A stretch of 44,508 bases of DNA from Treponema sp. (GCA_009778545.1 WRJO01000003.1:1-44508), one strand, 5' to 3'; counted from the stretch's first letter, positions 14,984 to 23,656 are shown. Numbers and translations are program-made. Notes: generated by a model from the letters alone, not told the origin.

Positions 14984-16759
14984 TTACGGCTGCCTGTTCC
15001 ACACTGCGCTGTTTCCCGGATTTGCCGTGGCATAGCTGCCCGGCCCCCCTTCCGTTTCAAAATATTTTTCGTACAGGTCGCCGGGAAACGCGCCGGAAGA
15101 TGAAAAGCCCTCTTCGCCGATCGTGCCGTCGAAGGTTACTCCGGCAAGGGCCGAACACGAGGCGAAAGCATTATCCCCGATGGCGGTTACACCGGCGGGA
15201 ATGGTAACGGCGGCAAGGTTCCTGCAGCCTTCAAAGGCCCTTGCGCCAATGCCGGTTACGGAATCCGGAATGGTAACGGCGGACAGCCTGGAATTTCTGA
15301 ACACGCCGGTTCTCAGTGCGGTAATGGTTTCCGGTATGCTTATGCCGGAAAAGCCGCAGCCCTGAAAAGCATAATCTCCGATGCTGCCGACGCTGTTCGG
15401 GATAATTGCGCTTTCCAGCCACATGCAGTCGGCAAAGGAATAATTCCCGATGTTCTGAACGCCTGCCGGAATGGTTACGGAGGTCAGGTTGCTTCTCTGG
15501 AATGCTGAATTTCCGATGCTCCTTACGCTGTTCGGAATGGCTATGCCGGTAAGCCCGGAATCGGAAAATGTCCCCGCCTGGATGATAACTATCGTGTCGG
15601 GAATGTGCACGCTGCTTAGCCTCGTGCAGCCGGCGAACGCGTATTCTCCAATCCACGAAATGCTGTCCGGAATGGCAATATCGGCAAGGCCGCTGCAGTT
15701 GCGAAAAGCATTATTCCCGATGCTGCCGACTTTTTCGGGAAGCGCCACTGCGGCAAGGCTCGTGCAGCCCATAAAGGCATATTCTCCGATGCCGGTAACG
15801 CTGTCGGGGATTGTTACGGCGGCTAGGCTGCTGCACCGGTAAAAGGCGGAATCGCCGATAAAGGTAACAACGCCGGGAATCGTTATGCCGGCAAGGCTCG
15901 TGCAGTTCATAAAAAGATAATTCCCGATGCGGGTAATGCCATCGGGAAGGGTTATGCCGGCAAGGCTTGTGCAGTCCATAAATGCGTAGTCCCCGATGCT
16001 CCTTACGGTGCGGGGAATCTCAATGTCTTCAAGGCCGGTGCAGTTACGAAAAGCGTGATCCCGGATGCTTGTTACGCTGCCCGGGATTACGACTTCGGCA
16101 AGCTCCAGGCAATAGGCAAAAGTCCAGTTTCCGATGCTGGTTATGCCGTCCGTAAGGGCAACGCCGGTAAAGCCGCAGCCCATAAAGGCATAATCCCCGA
16201 TGCTGGTAGCGGTTTCAAAAACCGACGTGCCGGTAAAGTTCCTGCACAGGGAAAACGCATAATCATCAATGGCGATCAGGGAGGGAAATATCGCATCTTC
16301 CAGACTGCGGGCGTTATGAAAACAATAGCTTCCCAGCCTTCTGATGTTGGTCCCTTCGATTTTTTCCAGGTACGAGAAAAACCGGAAAGCGGGATTGTCG
16401 CTGGTTCCTTCAATAATGCTCGTGGATGAATCGGGCAGCTTAAGGTTTACGATATAGGCTTTTCCAGCGGCCCTGGACGGATCGGGGTTAAAGACCGTCA
16501 TCCCCGTGCTGTCCGAAATATCCAGGCTGACATACCTGTTTTTGTAGCTCAGGGTAGCCAGCAGCCGTTCCCAATCCTCCTGCGAATCGAGTTTTACCGC
16601 GAGGGGAATAGGATTTCTTGACGAATTCCAGTCGTGCCTGTCGAGAAAATCGGCAACCGAGGTAAAAATATCCGGTTCGCGGCTGCTGTCCAGCGGATTT
16701 CCGCACCCCGCCGCAAGAAGGGCCAGGATCAACGCCGCGCCAAACAGGCTTTTCCTCAT
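14984..16759 (-). CDS. BspA-type leucine-rich repeat (LRR_5) lipoprotein
   Basis: This 591-residue protein begins MRKSLFGAALILALLAAGC, a lipobox with Cys19. The frame is open 36 nt further upstream, but this ATG was chosen because it gives a normal lipoprotein signal and because a TATACT box (16771-16766) lies 6 nt before it. After an N-terminal region of about 130 residues come about 18 repeats of roughly 23 residues with the BspA consensus (SIGDYAFMGC, L..V.IPDSV). BspA-type repeats in Treponema and Bacteroidetes are surface proteins that mediate adhesion. It is the first gene of a three-gene unit. Confidence 0.85.
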   Translation of the reverse strand: MRKSLFGAALILALLAAGCGNPLDSSREPDIFTSVADFLDRHDWNSSRNPIPLAVKLDSQEDWERLLATLSYKNRYVSLDISDSTGMTVFNPDPSRAAGKAYIVNLKLPDSSTSIIEGTSDNPAFRFFSYLEKIEGTNIRRLGSYCFHNARSLEDAIFPSLIAIDDYAFSLCRNFTGTSVFETATSIGDYAFMGCGFTGVALTDGITSIGNWTFAYCLELAEVVIPGSVTSIRDHAFRNCTGLEDIEIPRTVRSIGDYAFMDCTSLAGITLPDGITRIGNYLFMNCTSLAGITIPGVVTFIGDSAFYRCSSLAAVTIPDSVTGIGEYAFMGCTSLAAVALPEKVGSIGNNAFRNCSGLADIAIPDSISWIGEYAFAGCTRLSSVHIPDTIVIIQAGTFSDSGLTGIAIPNSVRSIGNSAFQRSNLTSVTIPAGVQNIGNYSFADCMWLESAIIPNSVGSIGDYAFQGCGFSGISIPETITALRTGVFRNSRLSAVTIPDSVTGIGARAFEGCRNLAAVTIPAGVTAIGDNAFASCSALAGVTFDGTIGEEGFSSSGAFPGDLYEKYFETEGGPGSYATANPGNSAVWNRQP

Positions 16760-16765
16760 CGGACA

Positions 16766-16771
16766 AGTATA
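16766..16771 (-). promoter_or_regulatory. -10 box 6 nt before the LRR lipoprotein ATG
   Basis: TATACT on the minus strand with a GC-rich, non-consensus -35 region. The spacing to the ATG would give a leaderless mRNA. Confidence 0.3.
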
Positions 16772-16882
16772 GCACACAAATCGGGGATTTCCCATCCGGA
16801 ATTTCTGGTTTTGGTGCCTGCCGCAGAATTCCTTGCAAAAATGCTCCGCGCAAAGGCGCTGGAAATATTATTCGAAAATACA

Positions 16883-16902
16883 TCACGCAGAGGCGCAGAG
16901 GG
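16883..16902 (+). repeat. CGCAGAGG dispersed repeat, left end of the ORF6N cassette
   Basis: TCACGCAGAGGCGCAGAGGG, the same phrase as at 4398, in inverted orientation to the copy at 17681. Confidence 0.7.
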
Positions 16903-17026
16903 GAAGGCGAAGGGGGGCTAATGCTTAACTACGCAATATCTGGTAGGTGGTTGCACCTAACGGCACTACAGGTTTTGGTGCCTGACACCCTGTGCTGCCA
17001 TGCGGACTTGGAATTATCATTATTTT

Positions 17027-17587
17027 ATGGTAAAAATTGAAGATATGGCGAACAAACTAATGCAAATCCAGAAAATGATATATGAAATCCGCGGACAAAA
17101 AGTCATGATCGACAGTGACCTTGGGGCTTTATACGGTGTTGAACTCAAAGTAATGAACCAGGCAGTAAAACGAAATATTGACCGGTTTCCGGTAGATTTT
17201 ATGTTCCAATTAACGGCAGAGGAATGGGCTAATTTAAGGTCACAAATTGTGACCTTTAGCAAAGACAGTAGAAAATACAAACCTTACGCTTTTACCGAGC
17301 ATGGAATACTTATGCTTTCAAGTGTTTTAAACTCTGACAGGGCGGTAAAAATAAATATTCAGGTAATGAGAATATTTGTACAAATGCGTCAATATGTTCT
17401 TTCGCAAAATGCGACAAGCGGACAAATCGCCGAACTACGGAAACTCCTTTTGCTTCACATCGAAAACACTGATAATAAACTTTCAAAACACGACAAGACG
17501 ATTGAACAAATCATTATTGCATTGAATAACCTGATTGAAAAGCCGCCAAAGACTAAACCGATTGGGTTTAATGCGGGGGGTTCATAG
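17027..17587 (+). CDS. ORF6N domain protein
   Basis: This 186-residue protein has the ORF6N domain, a DNA-binding-associated domain of phage and mobile-element proteins related in context to KilA-N: IYEIRGQKVMIDSDLGALYGV, VMNQAVKRNIDRFPVDFMFQL, LRSQIVTFSK, YAFTEHGILMLSSVLNSDRA, then a helical tail. The length is normal for chromosomal ORF6N genes. The frame is open to 17000; ATG 17027 was chosen because TATCAT (17015-17020) lies 6 nt before it. Its position between inverted dispersed repeats marks it as transferred cargo. Cellular role unknown. Confidence 0.85.
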   Translation: MVKIEDMANKLMQIQKMIYEIRGQKVMIDSDLGALYGVELKVMNQAVKRNIDRFPVDFMFQLTAEEWANLRSQIVTFSKDSRKYKPYAFTEHGILMLSSVLNSDRAVKINIQVMRIFVQMRQYVLSQNATSGQIAELRKLLLLHIENTDNKLSKHDKTIEQIIIALNNLIEKPPKTKPIGFNAGGS

Positions 17588-17680
17588 TGCTGTGTCTGAT
17601 ACTCAAGCGTGTTCTTGGACCATGGGTAAACCTCCTCCATTTTGGAGATGTAGGTTCAAGCACAATGCGCTGTCTTTTCT

Positions 17681-17719
17681 TCCTTTGCGTCCTCTGCGCC
17701 TCCGCGCCTCTGCGTGAGA
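17681..17719 (-). repeat. CGCAGAGG dispersed repeat, right end of the ORF6N cassette
   Basis: Reads TCCTTTGCGTCCTCTGCGCC then TCCGCGCCTCTGCGTGAGA. It contains one extra 8-bp unit compared with the left end. The copy-to-copy change in unit number suggests slippage inside the repeat. Confidence 0.7.
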
Positions 17720-17815
17720 TAATGGGAGAATAAGCCTCGGGAAAATTCCTTGATCTGACATTATGTGCGTTAACCGGCGCCATGAGCGTTCCCCCAAAAC
17801 GCCCGTTTCCCGTAC

Positions 17816-17843
17816 TTGACTGTATCCAAACCTGGGGTATACT
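17816..17843 (+). promoter_or_regulatory. Promoter of the tandem lipoprotein genes
   Basis: TTGACT (17816-17821), 16-nt spacer, TATACT (17838-17843). It overlaps a palindrome (next entry). Confidence 0.6.
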
Positions 17844-17855
17844 GGTAAATACCCC
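17834..17855. promoter_or_regulatory. Palindrome over the -10 box, candidate operator
   Basis: GGGGTAT (17834-17840) and its reverse complement ATACCCC (17849-17855) are 8 nt apart and cover the -10 box and transcription start. A repressor bound here would block RNA polymerase. No regulator gene lies beside it. Confidence 0.4.
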
Positions 17856-17873
17856 AATAGAGAAGGAATTTGT

Positions 17874-18341
17874 ATGAAAAAGCTGATTGTTGTTATCGTA
17901 GCCATCGCCCTTGCTGCCTGTACGAGTACCGACTTTACCGCCAATGTGGCGGGTTCTTCGGATTATTCCACGGTGGTGGTAAAGGATTTTACCACTTTGG
18001 GCATTGTGACGGTTCATGCGACGGAAATCCATTTTTCCAGCCCTTTGGGCATCAACAAAAGCGTTGAAGGCGCAAAAATTACCTTTGCCGATCTGATGCA
18101 GGAAGCCGCCAAGCTGGAAGCCGATGACATCATCAATGTGCGGATTGACATGAACGCCCACTACCACAAAAGCATTTTTGACTGGATTACCGGCTGGAAA
18201 AGGACGTTTTACTATACCGGCACCGCCCTTGCGATAAAATATACCGACAAGCTCGATACCGACCGGGGCGATCCGCAGCTCGGCGGGCTGCCAAGGGCGC
18301 CGGAAGAAACCGGGGCATCCAGGGGCGGCAGGTCCAGGTAG
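17874..18341 (+). CDS. Lipoprotein, paralogue 1 of a tandem pair
   Basis: This 155-residue protein has a lipobox ALAAC (Cys16), AAGGA 6 nt before the ATG, and a compact domain: VKDFTTLGIVTVHATE, EGAKITFADLMQEAAKLEADDIINVRIDMN, then FYYTGTALAIKYTDK. The segment A-D-D-I-I-N-V-R-I-D recalls the YbjQ/heavy-metal-binding-like fold, but the match is too weak to name. It is about half identical by eye to the next gene. The C-terminal 25 residues, rich in G, R and P, are unique to this copy. Envelope lipoprotein of unknown function. Confidence 0.6.
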   Translation: MKKLIVVIVAIALAACTSTDFTANVAGSSDYSTVVVKDFTTLGIVTVHATEIHFSSPLGINKSVEGAKITFADLMQEAAKLEADDIINVRIDMNAHYHKSIFDWITGWKRTFYYTGTALAIKYTDKLDTDRGDPQLGGLPRAPEETGASRGGRSR

Positions 18342-18350
18342 CCAGCGCAC

Positions 18351-18776
18351 GTGCGAAAGATATTCGCCGTCCTGCCGGCGCTTGCCGTGTTGGCAGGATG
18401 CGTAACCATCGATTATACCGCCCCGCTCCAGGGCAAATTCGACAACGCCGGCCTTCCGGTAAAGGCTTTTGAAGTGGTCGGCCCGGTGTCGGCCAGCGCA
18501 ACGGAGACGCACAGGGCCAGCCCCCTGAGCATCGTGCGGACCGTGGAAGGGGCAAAGGTAACCTATTCCGACCTGATGCAGGAAGCGGCGCGGCTGGGCG
18601 CAGACGACATTATTGACGTGCGAATCGACATGAACACTTCCGGAAAGACAAGCCTTATCGACCGGCTGACCGGCTGGGAGCGGACTTTTACCCACACCGG
18701 CCAGGCCATAGCAATACGGTATGTCAGCGGCAGGGATGGAGAAAAAGTAACGCCGGTCCGTGCCTTTTCACGGTAG
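18351..18776 (+). CDS. Lipoprotein, paralogue 2 of a tandem pair
   Basis: This 141-residue protein starts at GTG 18351 and has a lipobox VLAGC (Cys17). It shares with its neighbour VKAFEVVGPVSASATE, EGAKVTYSDLMQEAARLGADDIIDVRIDMN and the Trp-containing LTGWERTFTHTGQAIAIRY. The 9-nt gap and common order show recent tandem duplication and co-transcription. Function unknown; probably the same compartment as paralogue 1. Confidence 0.6.
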   Translation: MRKIFAVLPALAVLAGCVTIDYTAPLQGKFDNAGLPVKAFEVVGPVSASATETHRASPLSIVRTVEGAKVTYSDLMQEAARLGADDIIDVRIDMNTSGKTSLIDRLTGWERTFTHTGQAIAIRYVSGRDGEKVTPVRAFSR

Positions 18777-18782
18777 CGGCCC

Positions 18783-19553
18783 TTAGCCCTTTTTTCTGAA
18801 AATCCGGTACGCAAGCAAAAGCATATTATAATACAAAAAAGGAAAAATCCGCAGCAGCTTGAGGGGGTTTTGGGCGCAGTAGCCGGCCCATTCAAGGCCA
18901 AGGTCAAAAACCGCCTTCGTCGGATGGCGCCTGCGCTTGGCGAAAACGTCGAAAAGGTCGCTGCACCACAGGCGCATTCCCTTTCCCAGCCGGCCGGAGT
19001 TCCGGGCAATCCAGCATTCGCCGCCCCGCACGCCATTGCCGACCAGCAGCAGCGACGGCGAAGCCTTGCGGATCGCCTCTATGATGACGGCTTCGTCCTG
19101 CCGCCGGAAAGCGCCGGGAAAACGTCCCACAATGCGGAGCCCCGGATATGTGTCGCGGATGTTTTTCTCGGTCTTGGCAAGCACCTTTGCTTTGCCGCCA
19201 AGAAGGTAGCTCGACAGTTCAAAATTTTCCAGCGTCGACAACAGCTTTATCACAAAATCAAAGGGCATATAGCGGACGGCCTGTTCTCCCAGCAGAAACT
19301 GGATGCCCCTGACAATGCTTTTGGAGATTGGGATGACCAGCGCCGCCTGCTGCACATAGTCGCGGTATTCGCCGTTCCGCCTTGCCCGCAGAAGGTCCCA
19401 CACCGACAAAAGGACGATGTTTTTCTCTTTTTCTTCCGCCAAAAGCCGGAACGCCAGAAGGCCAAGCTCATCGGGGTCGACGATGTCGATGGGAACCTTG
19501 AGGAAGTTCACCCGCTTGTTGCTCAGTTCTTTGCTTTCTGTTTCGTCTCCCAC
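18783..19553 (-). CDS. WecG/TagA/CpsF-family glycosyltransferase
   Basis: This 256-residue protein shows the WecG/TagA/CpsF pattern: VNFLKVPIDIVDP at the N-terminus, LGGKAKVLAKTEKNIRDTYPGLRIVG (nucleotide-sugar region), PSLLLVGNGVRGGECWIARN and FDVFAKRRRHPTKAVFDLGLEWAGY near the end. This family moves a sugar from UDP-sugar to a lipid-linked acceptor in envelope polysaccharide synthesis. The start used is GTG 19553, inside the end of rsmE (31-nt overlap). A hydrophobic C-terminal stretch (PFLYYNMLLLAYRIF) may hold it to the membrane. The acceptor cannot be told from sequence. Confidence 0.75.
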   Translation of the reverse strand: MGDETESKELSNKRVNFLKVPIDIVDPDELGLLAFRLLAEEKEKNIVLLSVWDLLRARRNGEYRDYVQQAALVIPISKSIVRGIQFLLGEQAVRYMPFDFVIKLLSTLENFELSSYLLGGKAKVLAKTEKNIRDTYPGLRIVGRFPGAFRRQDEAVIIEAIRKASPSLLLVGNGVRGGECWIARNSGRLGKGMRLWCSDLFDVFAKRRRHPTKAVFDLGLEWAGYCAQNPLKLLRIFPFLYYNMLLLAYRIFRKKG

Positions 19554-20341
19554 GAATCTCTCTCCGCCAAAAGTATGCGTACAGCCGCCTGTGCGAATAA
19601 TGCCGCCGTTTCGGTACGCAGGACGCTGTTCCCAAGGGTGAATGGCCTGAAACCCGCTGCGATAAACCGTTCCGCCTCGGCAGGGGAAAAACCTCCCTCC
19701 GGCCCGACGGCTATGGCAACCGCATCTGGATACCTATCAAGATACCCGTGAAGGCTTTCATTTGCAAGAGGCTGGTGGTGAAACAGCAGGCCCACGGCGC
19801 CAGGCCATTTTGTTTTAATCTGTTCCCAGTATGCAAAAAGCCCATCCATCGGCACTGGCTGGCAAATCTCCGTCGCCGCCGCCGAGCCGCTTTGCTGCCG
19901 CGCCTCTCTGATTATCCGCCGCCACCGGGTCAGCCGCTGGCTGTCTTGCAGCTTTTCTCCGTCTGCCACGGGTTTCCCGATTTTCGTGATGGAAAACTCC
20001 GACACGAACGGGACAATTTCCGCAGCCCCCCCCTCGGCGGCCTGCCTGACGATAAGGTCCATCTTGCCGCTTTTGGGCAGCGCCTGCAGCAAAATCACCG
20101 GCGGCAGCGCGGGGGAGGCACTCTCGCTTTGTGCGGAATCGCTGCGGGATATTTCGCCGGTAAGCGCGCGGTTGTCCACCGACAGCACGCGCACCGTTAC
20201 CGTGCCGCCGCCGGGCAGCAGGGCGGGGAAGTATTCGCCAGGGGCAAGGCGGCGCACGCGGACAAGGTAGCGGTAGTCGTCGCCCTCAAGCCGCAGGCGG
20301 CCGTTCCTGTCCGGCCCGGCCTTGAGGATGAATTGTTTCAA
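19523..20341 (-). CDS. rsmE: 16S rRNA (uracil-1498-N3)-methyltransferase RsmE
   Basis: This 272-residue protein has a normal length for RsmE. An N-terminal PUA-like domain (DYRYLVRVRRLAPGEYFPAL) is followed by the SPOUT/trefoil-knot methyltransferase, ending in the diagnostic AVGPEGGFSPAEAERF and TLGNSVLRTETAALFA. It methylates U1498 of 16S rRNA using S-adenosylmethionine. The start is TTG 20341, adjacent to the CtpA stop, so coupling is likely. A short acidic-serine insertion (SDSAQSESASPA) is seen about residue 85. Confidence 0.92.
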   Translation of the reverse strand: MKQFILKAGPDRNGRLRLEGDDYRYLVRVRRLAPGEYFPALLPGGGTVTVRVLSVDNRALTGEISRSDSAQSESASPALPPVILLQALPKSGKMDLIVRQAAEGGAAEIVPFVSEFSITKIGKPVADGEKLQDSQRLTRWRRIIREARQQSGSAAATEICQPVPMDGLFAYWEQIKTKWPGAVGLLFHHQPLANESLHGYLDRYPDAVAIAVGPEGGFSPAEAERFIAAGFRPFTLGNSVLRTETAALFAQAAVRILLAERDSWETKQKAKN

Positions 20342-20343
20342 GC

Positions 20344-21882
20344 TTACGAGGCTTGCGCCAGATCCCCGGCGGCCTCTTCCTGCAGCGCCTTGAGCGTTTT
20401 GGTGGTCTGCATCAAATTGCGGTAGCTGCCGCTGTTGAGGATGTTCACCGCCTCCTGCAGCTGCACGTCGTACTCAAGGTCGTACACCGGGGCGATGGCC
20501 GTCCGGTTCTGCTCGTTGCGGATAAGGCGCTTGAGCAGGGTAAAATCAAGGCCGTATTCCTTTTCCAGCGACCGGGCGAATGTCTCGACCTGCGACGCGG
20601 TTGCCTGGGGGTTGCCGCCGACGTAAGACGGTATCCTGTTGTCGTTGATCAGCTTGTTGAGCTTTTCCGCGTCGTCCTCGGTAAACTCGGGAAACTCCAC
20701 CAGGCGGTCGGGGGGGATGCCGATCTTGTCGATGTTTACGTCGCTGGGGGTAAAGTAGCGGGCCGTGGTGATCTTGAAGCCGGCGGAGTCCAGCGGGTAC
20801 ACCTGCTGCACCGAGCCTTTGCCGTAGGATTTTTCCCCGACCAGGTAGGCCCTGCCACGGTCTTTCAGCGCGCCGGCCACAATCTCCGAGGCGGATGCGG
20901 AGCCCCTGTTTATCAGCACGACGACGGGGATGTTGGCGCCGACAAGCGGGGCGCGGCGGACGTTGGCGTTAAACGTATGGTTTTCCGACGCTATCCTCGA
21001 CTTGGTGCTGACCACCACGCCGCCCTCCAGGAACAGGCTGGAGATGTCTACGGCGGAATTTAAAAGCCCGCCGTAGTTGTTCCGCAGGTCGAGGATCATG
21101 CCCGTGTAGTTCTTCGATTTGAAATCGGCAATCGCCTCGGCGGCGCGGTCGGCGGTCATGGGGGTAAAGGTAATGAGCTTAAGGTAGCCGATGCTGCCTA
21201 TCATTGCGTGCTTAATTGTAGGAACTTCGATAATGGCGCGGGTAAGGCTGACGGGGAATTCAAGCCGCTCCCCCCGCCGTATCACCAGGTTTACCACAAC
21301 CCCCGGCGTTCCCCTCAGGCGGGCAAGCACCTCGTCCAGGCTGAGTTTCTCGGTGGACTCGCCGTCTATGGAAACGATAAAATCGCCGGGGTTAATCCCT
21401 GCCCGCCAGCCGGGGGTGTCCTCGATGGGGGAGGCCACCTCGACAAAGGACGGTTTGCCGTCCGGCCGGTCTGTCGGCTTGGAAATATACAATCCCACCC
21501 CGCCGAATGAACCCTGGGTGGTGTCGTTCAGATCCTTCATCTCCGATTCCGTCAGAAAAACCGAATAGGGGTCCTGCAGGGCGTTAAATATCCCCGTCAT
21601 CGCCCCTTCAAAGATTACCTTCGAGTCGACTTCCTCCACATAGTGCCGCTGGATAAAGTTGAACACCTGCTGGATGGTGTCCGTGTACCTCCGGTTTCTC
21701 TGGGCGCTGTCGCCCTGTCCGAATGCCTGCGATCCGCCGTCGCGCACCTGTGCGAGAACCCTGGGAACCGAGGCAAACGCGAACACCGCGCAGAGCAGCG
21801 CCGTGGATGCAACCCAAATCCACGAAAATGGTATTTTTCGCCGCGCGGGCTTATTATCGGGGGAAAAACCGGAATCGCTCAT
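20344..21882 (-). CDS. ctpA: Carboxy-terminal processing peptidase (S41, CtpA/Prc type)
   Basis: The protein has 512 residues: an N-terminal membrane anchor (FSWIWVASTALLCAVFAFA), then a PDZ domain (GGVGLYISK...PGWRAGINPGDFIVSIDGES), then the S41 protease with LDLRNNYGGLL, RGSASASEIVAGAL (catalytic Ser) and GEKSYGKGSVQ (catalytic Lys). It cleaves the C-termini of envelope proteins. AGGAG precedes the ATG. It heads a minus-strand unit with rsmE and the WecG/TagA gene. The final 100 residues form a charged helical tail beyond the core. Confidence 0.92.
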   Translation of the reverse strand: MSDSGFSPDNKPARRKIPFSWIWVASTALLCAVFAFASVPRVLAQVRDGGSQAFGQGDSAQRNRRYTDTIQQVFNFIQRHYVEEVDSKVIFEGAMTGIFNALQDPYSVFLTESEMKDLNDTTQGSFGGVGLYISKPTDRPDGKPSFVEVASPIEDTPGWRAGINPGDFIVSIDGESTEKLSLDEVLARLRGTPGVVVNLVIRRGERLEFPVSLTRAIIEVPTIKHAMIGSIGYLKLITFTPMTADRAAEAIADFKSKNYTGMILDLRNNYGGLLNSAVDISSLFLEGGVVVSTKSRIASENHTFNANVRRAPLVGANIPVVVLINRGSASASEIVAGALKDRGRAYLVGEKSYGKGSVQQVYPLDSAGFKITTARYFTPSDVNIDKIGIPPDRLVEFPEFTEDDAEKLNKLINDNRIPSYVGGNPQATASQVETFARSLEKEYGLDFTLLKRLIRNEQNRTAIAPVYDLEYDVQLQEAVNILNSGSYRNLMQTTKTLKALQEEAAGDLAQAS

Positions 21883-21927
21883 ATACTTCTCCTGTATTAT
21901 TATTATCGGATAAAACTGCGGATTCTG

Positions 21928-23586
21928 CTACCGGCTGCCGGCGTGTTTATCCACCAGCTCTGCCAAAAGGGGCATGAGCTGCTTTTTCCGGGACACCACT
22001 CCCTTGAGTTCGTATATCCCCGGCGCGGCGGCGGGAAAATTGACAATATCAGTAAATGTTTTTTCGCCGGTTACAAAGAGCTGCGAATCCAGCGTCGTGA
22101 CGTCGGTGGCCAAAAGCGCGGCGAAAAGATGTTTTTTTGCATGGCGCGATTTTTCCAGCGCGGCGGCGATTTCTTCCGCACGGGCCGTCAGCGCTGCGGC
22201 ATCGTTGATCTCGATCTGGCTGACCGAGAAAGACATCTCGCGCTCGGCGTATTCCTTCATGTCCATCGCGACAAGCTCGTCCGCCGACAGGGAGTTGATC
22301 CGGTTCGCGGCGTTCATCATGTCCTGGCCCAGGGCTTTAATATCCAGGCCGGTAATCGAGGAAAGGTATTCGGCGGCTTCGACATCCGTTTCCGTGGCCG
22401 TCGCCGATTGCAGAGTCAGCGTGTCGGACAAAATGCCGCACAGGAGGATCGAAGCCATTCCCTTTTCCAGCGGCATTTTTTGTTCGCGGTACAGGTTGGT
22501 GATGATCGTGCAGGTTGCCCCAACCACCCGGTTGATGAACGTGATCGGATAGCGGGTTGAAAGGTTGCCCAGCCGGTGATGGTCGATCACCTCGGTGATC
22601 CGGTAGTTCTCGATGCCTTCGATTGCCTGGCTCTGCTCGTTGTGATCCACCATGATCACCTCGACATTCGGCTCTTTGGTCAGATCGCCTTCAAAGATAA
22701 CGCCGGCAACTTTGCCCTCGCCGTCGACTATGGGCAGGTGGCGAGAAGTGGCTTTGGAGAGGGCCTCGCGGAACGAACGCACCGGATCGTTCAGCCGCAC
22801 CGGCGACAGGGTCGCCTCGCCGATATTGCCAATCGCCACCGAATAGATGATCAGCATCGCCGTGGAAGACGTGTCGTATGGGCTGATCAGAACCGTTACC
22901 TTATGCTTTTCTGCCAGTTCGGCAAGCTCTTTGGAGAGGATGTTCCCGCCGGAAAGGATAAGCGCCCGCACCCCCATTTCGATGCAGCACCTCTGTATGT
23001 CCCAGCGGTCGCCGACTATTACCAGCGCGTTTTCCGCGCCTTCGCTTTTGATGTTCTGCTTGAAATGCGACGTGTACGAAGCCGCCACCACGATGGTCGA
23101 TTTTTTGATTTCGCTGCCGTTAAAAAGGGTGATCGGCTGTGCGTGGATCGTCGCCGCCAGATGGTCGAGCGAGAGGGGGAAGGAGGATTTTTTATGGGGG
23201 TTTATGTTGGCGATGATGTATTGGGCAAAGCCCTTGTGGTGGAACATGCTGTGGTACACGCCGTTCGTGTCCACGATGGGCAGCACCTTGGCGTCGTTTT
23301 TCTGCAGCAGTTCCAGGGCGTTCCAGACGCTGTCGTCTTCGTCGATGGTAACCGGCGTTCCGGTGATGTAATGCTCCGCCTTGGGAACCAGGTCGGGCAG
23401 GAACTGGGGCAGCGGCACTTTGAAACGGTCGAAAATGTATTCGGTCTGGGCGTTGATGTTTCCTGCCCGCGCGGCGATGCAGTTGTCGTGTCCCTGAAGC
23501 TGCTTGAGCCGCGCATAGGCGGCGGCGGAAACTACCGAATCCGTGTCGGGGTTCCGGTGTCCGATAACGTAGGTTTTTTTCTGCAT
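21928..23586 (-). CDS. ppaC: Manganese-dependent inorganic pyrophosphatase with CBS and DRTGG domains
   Basis: This 552-residue family II pyrophosphatase has an N-terminal DHH half starting YVIGHRNPDTDSVVSA, an insert of CBS-DRTGG-CBS (about residues 70-310; DEDDSVWNALELL and the GNILSKELAEL region), then VIMVDHNEQSQ, EVIDHHRLG and the DHHA2 domain with NSLSADELVAMD. It hydrolyses pyrophosphate in the cytosol; in related enzymes the CBS insert is regulated by adenine nucleotides. The frame is open 126 nt further upstream, but that would overlap the divergent Nudix gene and its promoter, so the ATG at 23586 is used. Confidence 0.9.
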   Translation of the reverse strand: MQKKTYVIGHRNPDTDSVVSAAAYARLKQLQGHDNCIAARAGNINAQTEYIFDRFKVPLPQFLPDLVPKAEHYITGTPVTIDEDDSVWNALELLQKNDAKVLPIVDTNGVYHSMFHHKGFAQYIIANINPHKKSSFPLSLDHLAATIHAQPITLFNGSEIKKSTIVVAASYTSHFKQNIKSEGAENALVIVGDRWDIQRCCIEMGVRALILSGGNILSKELAELAEKHKVTVLISPYDTSSTAMLIIYSVAIGNIGEATLSPVRLNDPVRSFREALSKATSRHLPIVDGEGKVAGVIFEGDLTKEPNVEVIMVDHNEQSQAIEGIENYRITEVIDHHRLGNLSTRYPITFINRVVGATCTIITNLYREQKMPLEKGMASILLCGILSDTLTLQSATATETDVEAAEYLSSITGLDIKALGQDMMNAANRINSLSADELVAMDMKEYAEREMSFSVSQIEINDAAALTARAEEIAAALEKSRHAKKHLFAALLATDVTTLDSQLFVTGEKTFTDIVNFPAAAPGIYELKGVVSRKKQLMPLLAELVDKHAGSR

Positions 23587-23598
23587 GGTTGTATTTTC

Positions 23599-23627
23599 AT
23601 TATGGGGCAAGCGGACGGATATATCAA
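23599..23627 (-). promoter_or_regulatory. Promoter of the pyrophosphatase gene
   Basis: On the minus strand TTGATA (23627-23622), a 17-nt spacer and CATAAT (23604-23599). The leader would be only about 6 nt. Confidence 0.5.
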
Positions 23628-23656
23628 GACTCCCGCTTTTCTGCGATAATGCGCCC

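Larger units (their letters stand above)
16883..17719. mobile_element. ORF6N gene cassette bounded by inverted CGCAGAGG repeats
   Basis: The left boundary TCACGCAGAGGCGCAGAGG (16883-16901) and the right boundary (17681-17719, whose reverse complement starts TCTCACGCAGAGGCGCGGAG) are inverted copies of one repeat. A single gene of ORF6N type lies between. Inside the left end are small palindromes, TAGGTG-gttg-CACCTA (16944-16959) and GGTG-cctga-CACC (16977-16989). No transposase is present, so mobility would need help in trans. The boundaries are seen directly; mobility is inference. Confidence 0.5.

Noticed and set aside
22576-23649. 357-residue open frame on the plus strand.
   Set aside because: Shadow of the pyrophosphatase gene.
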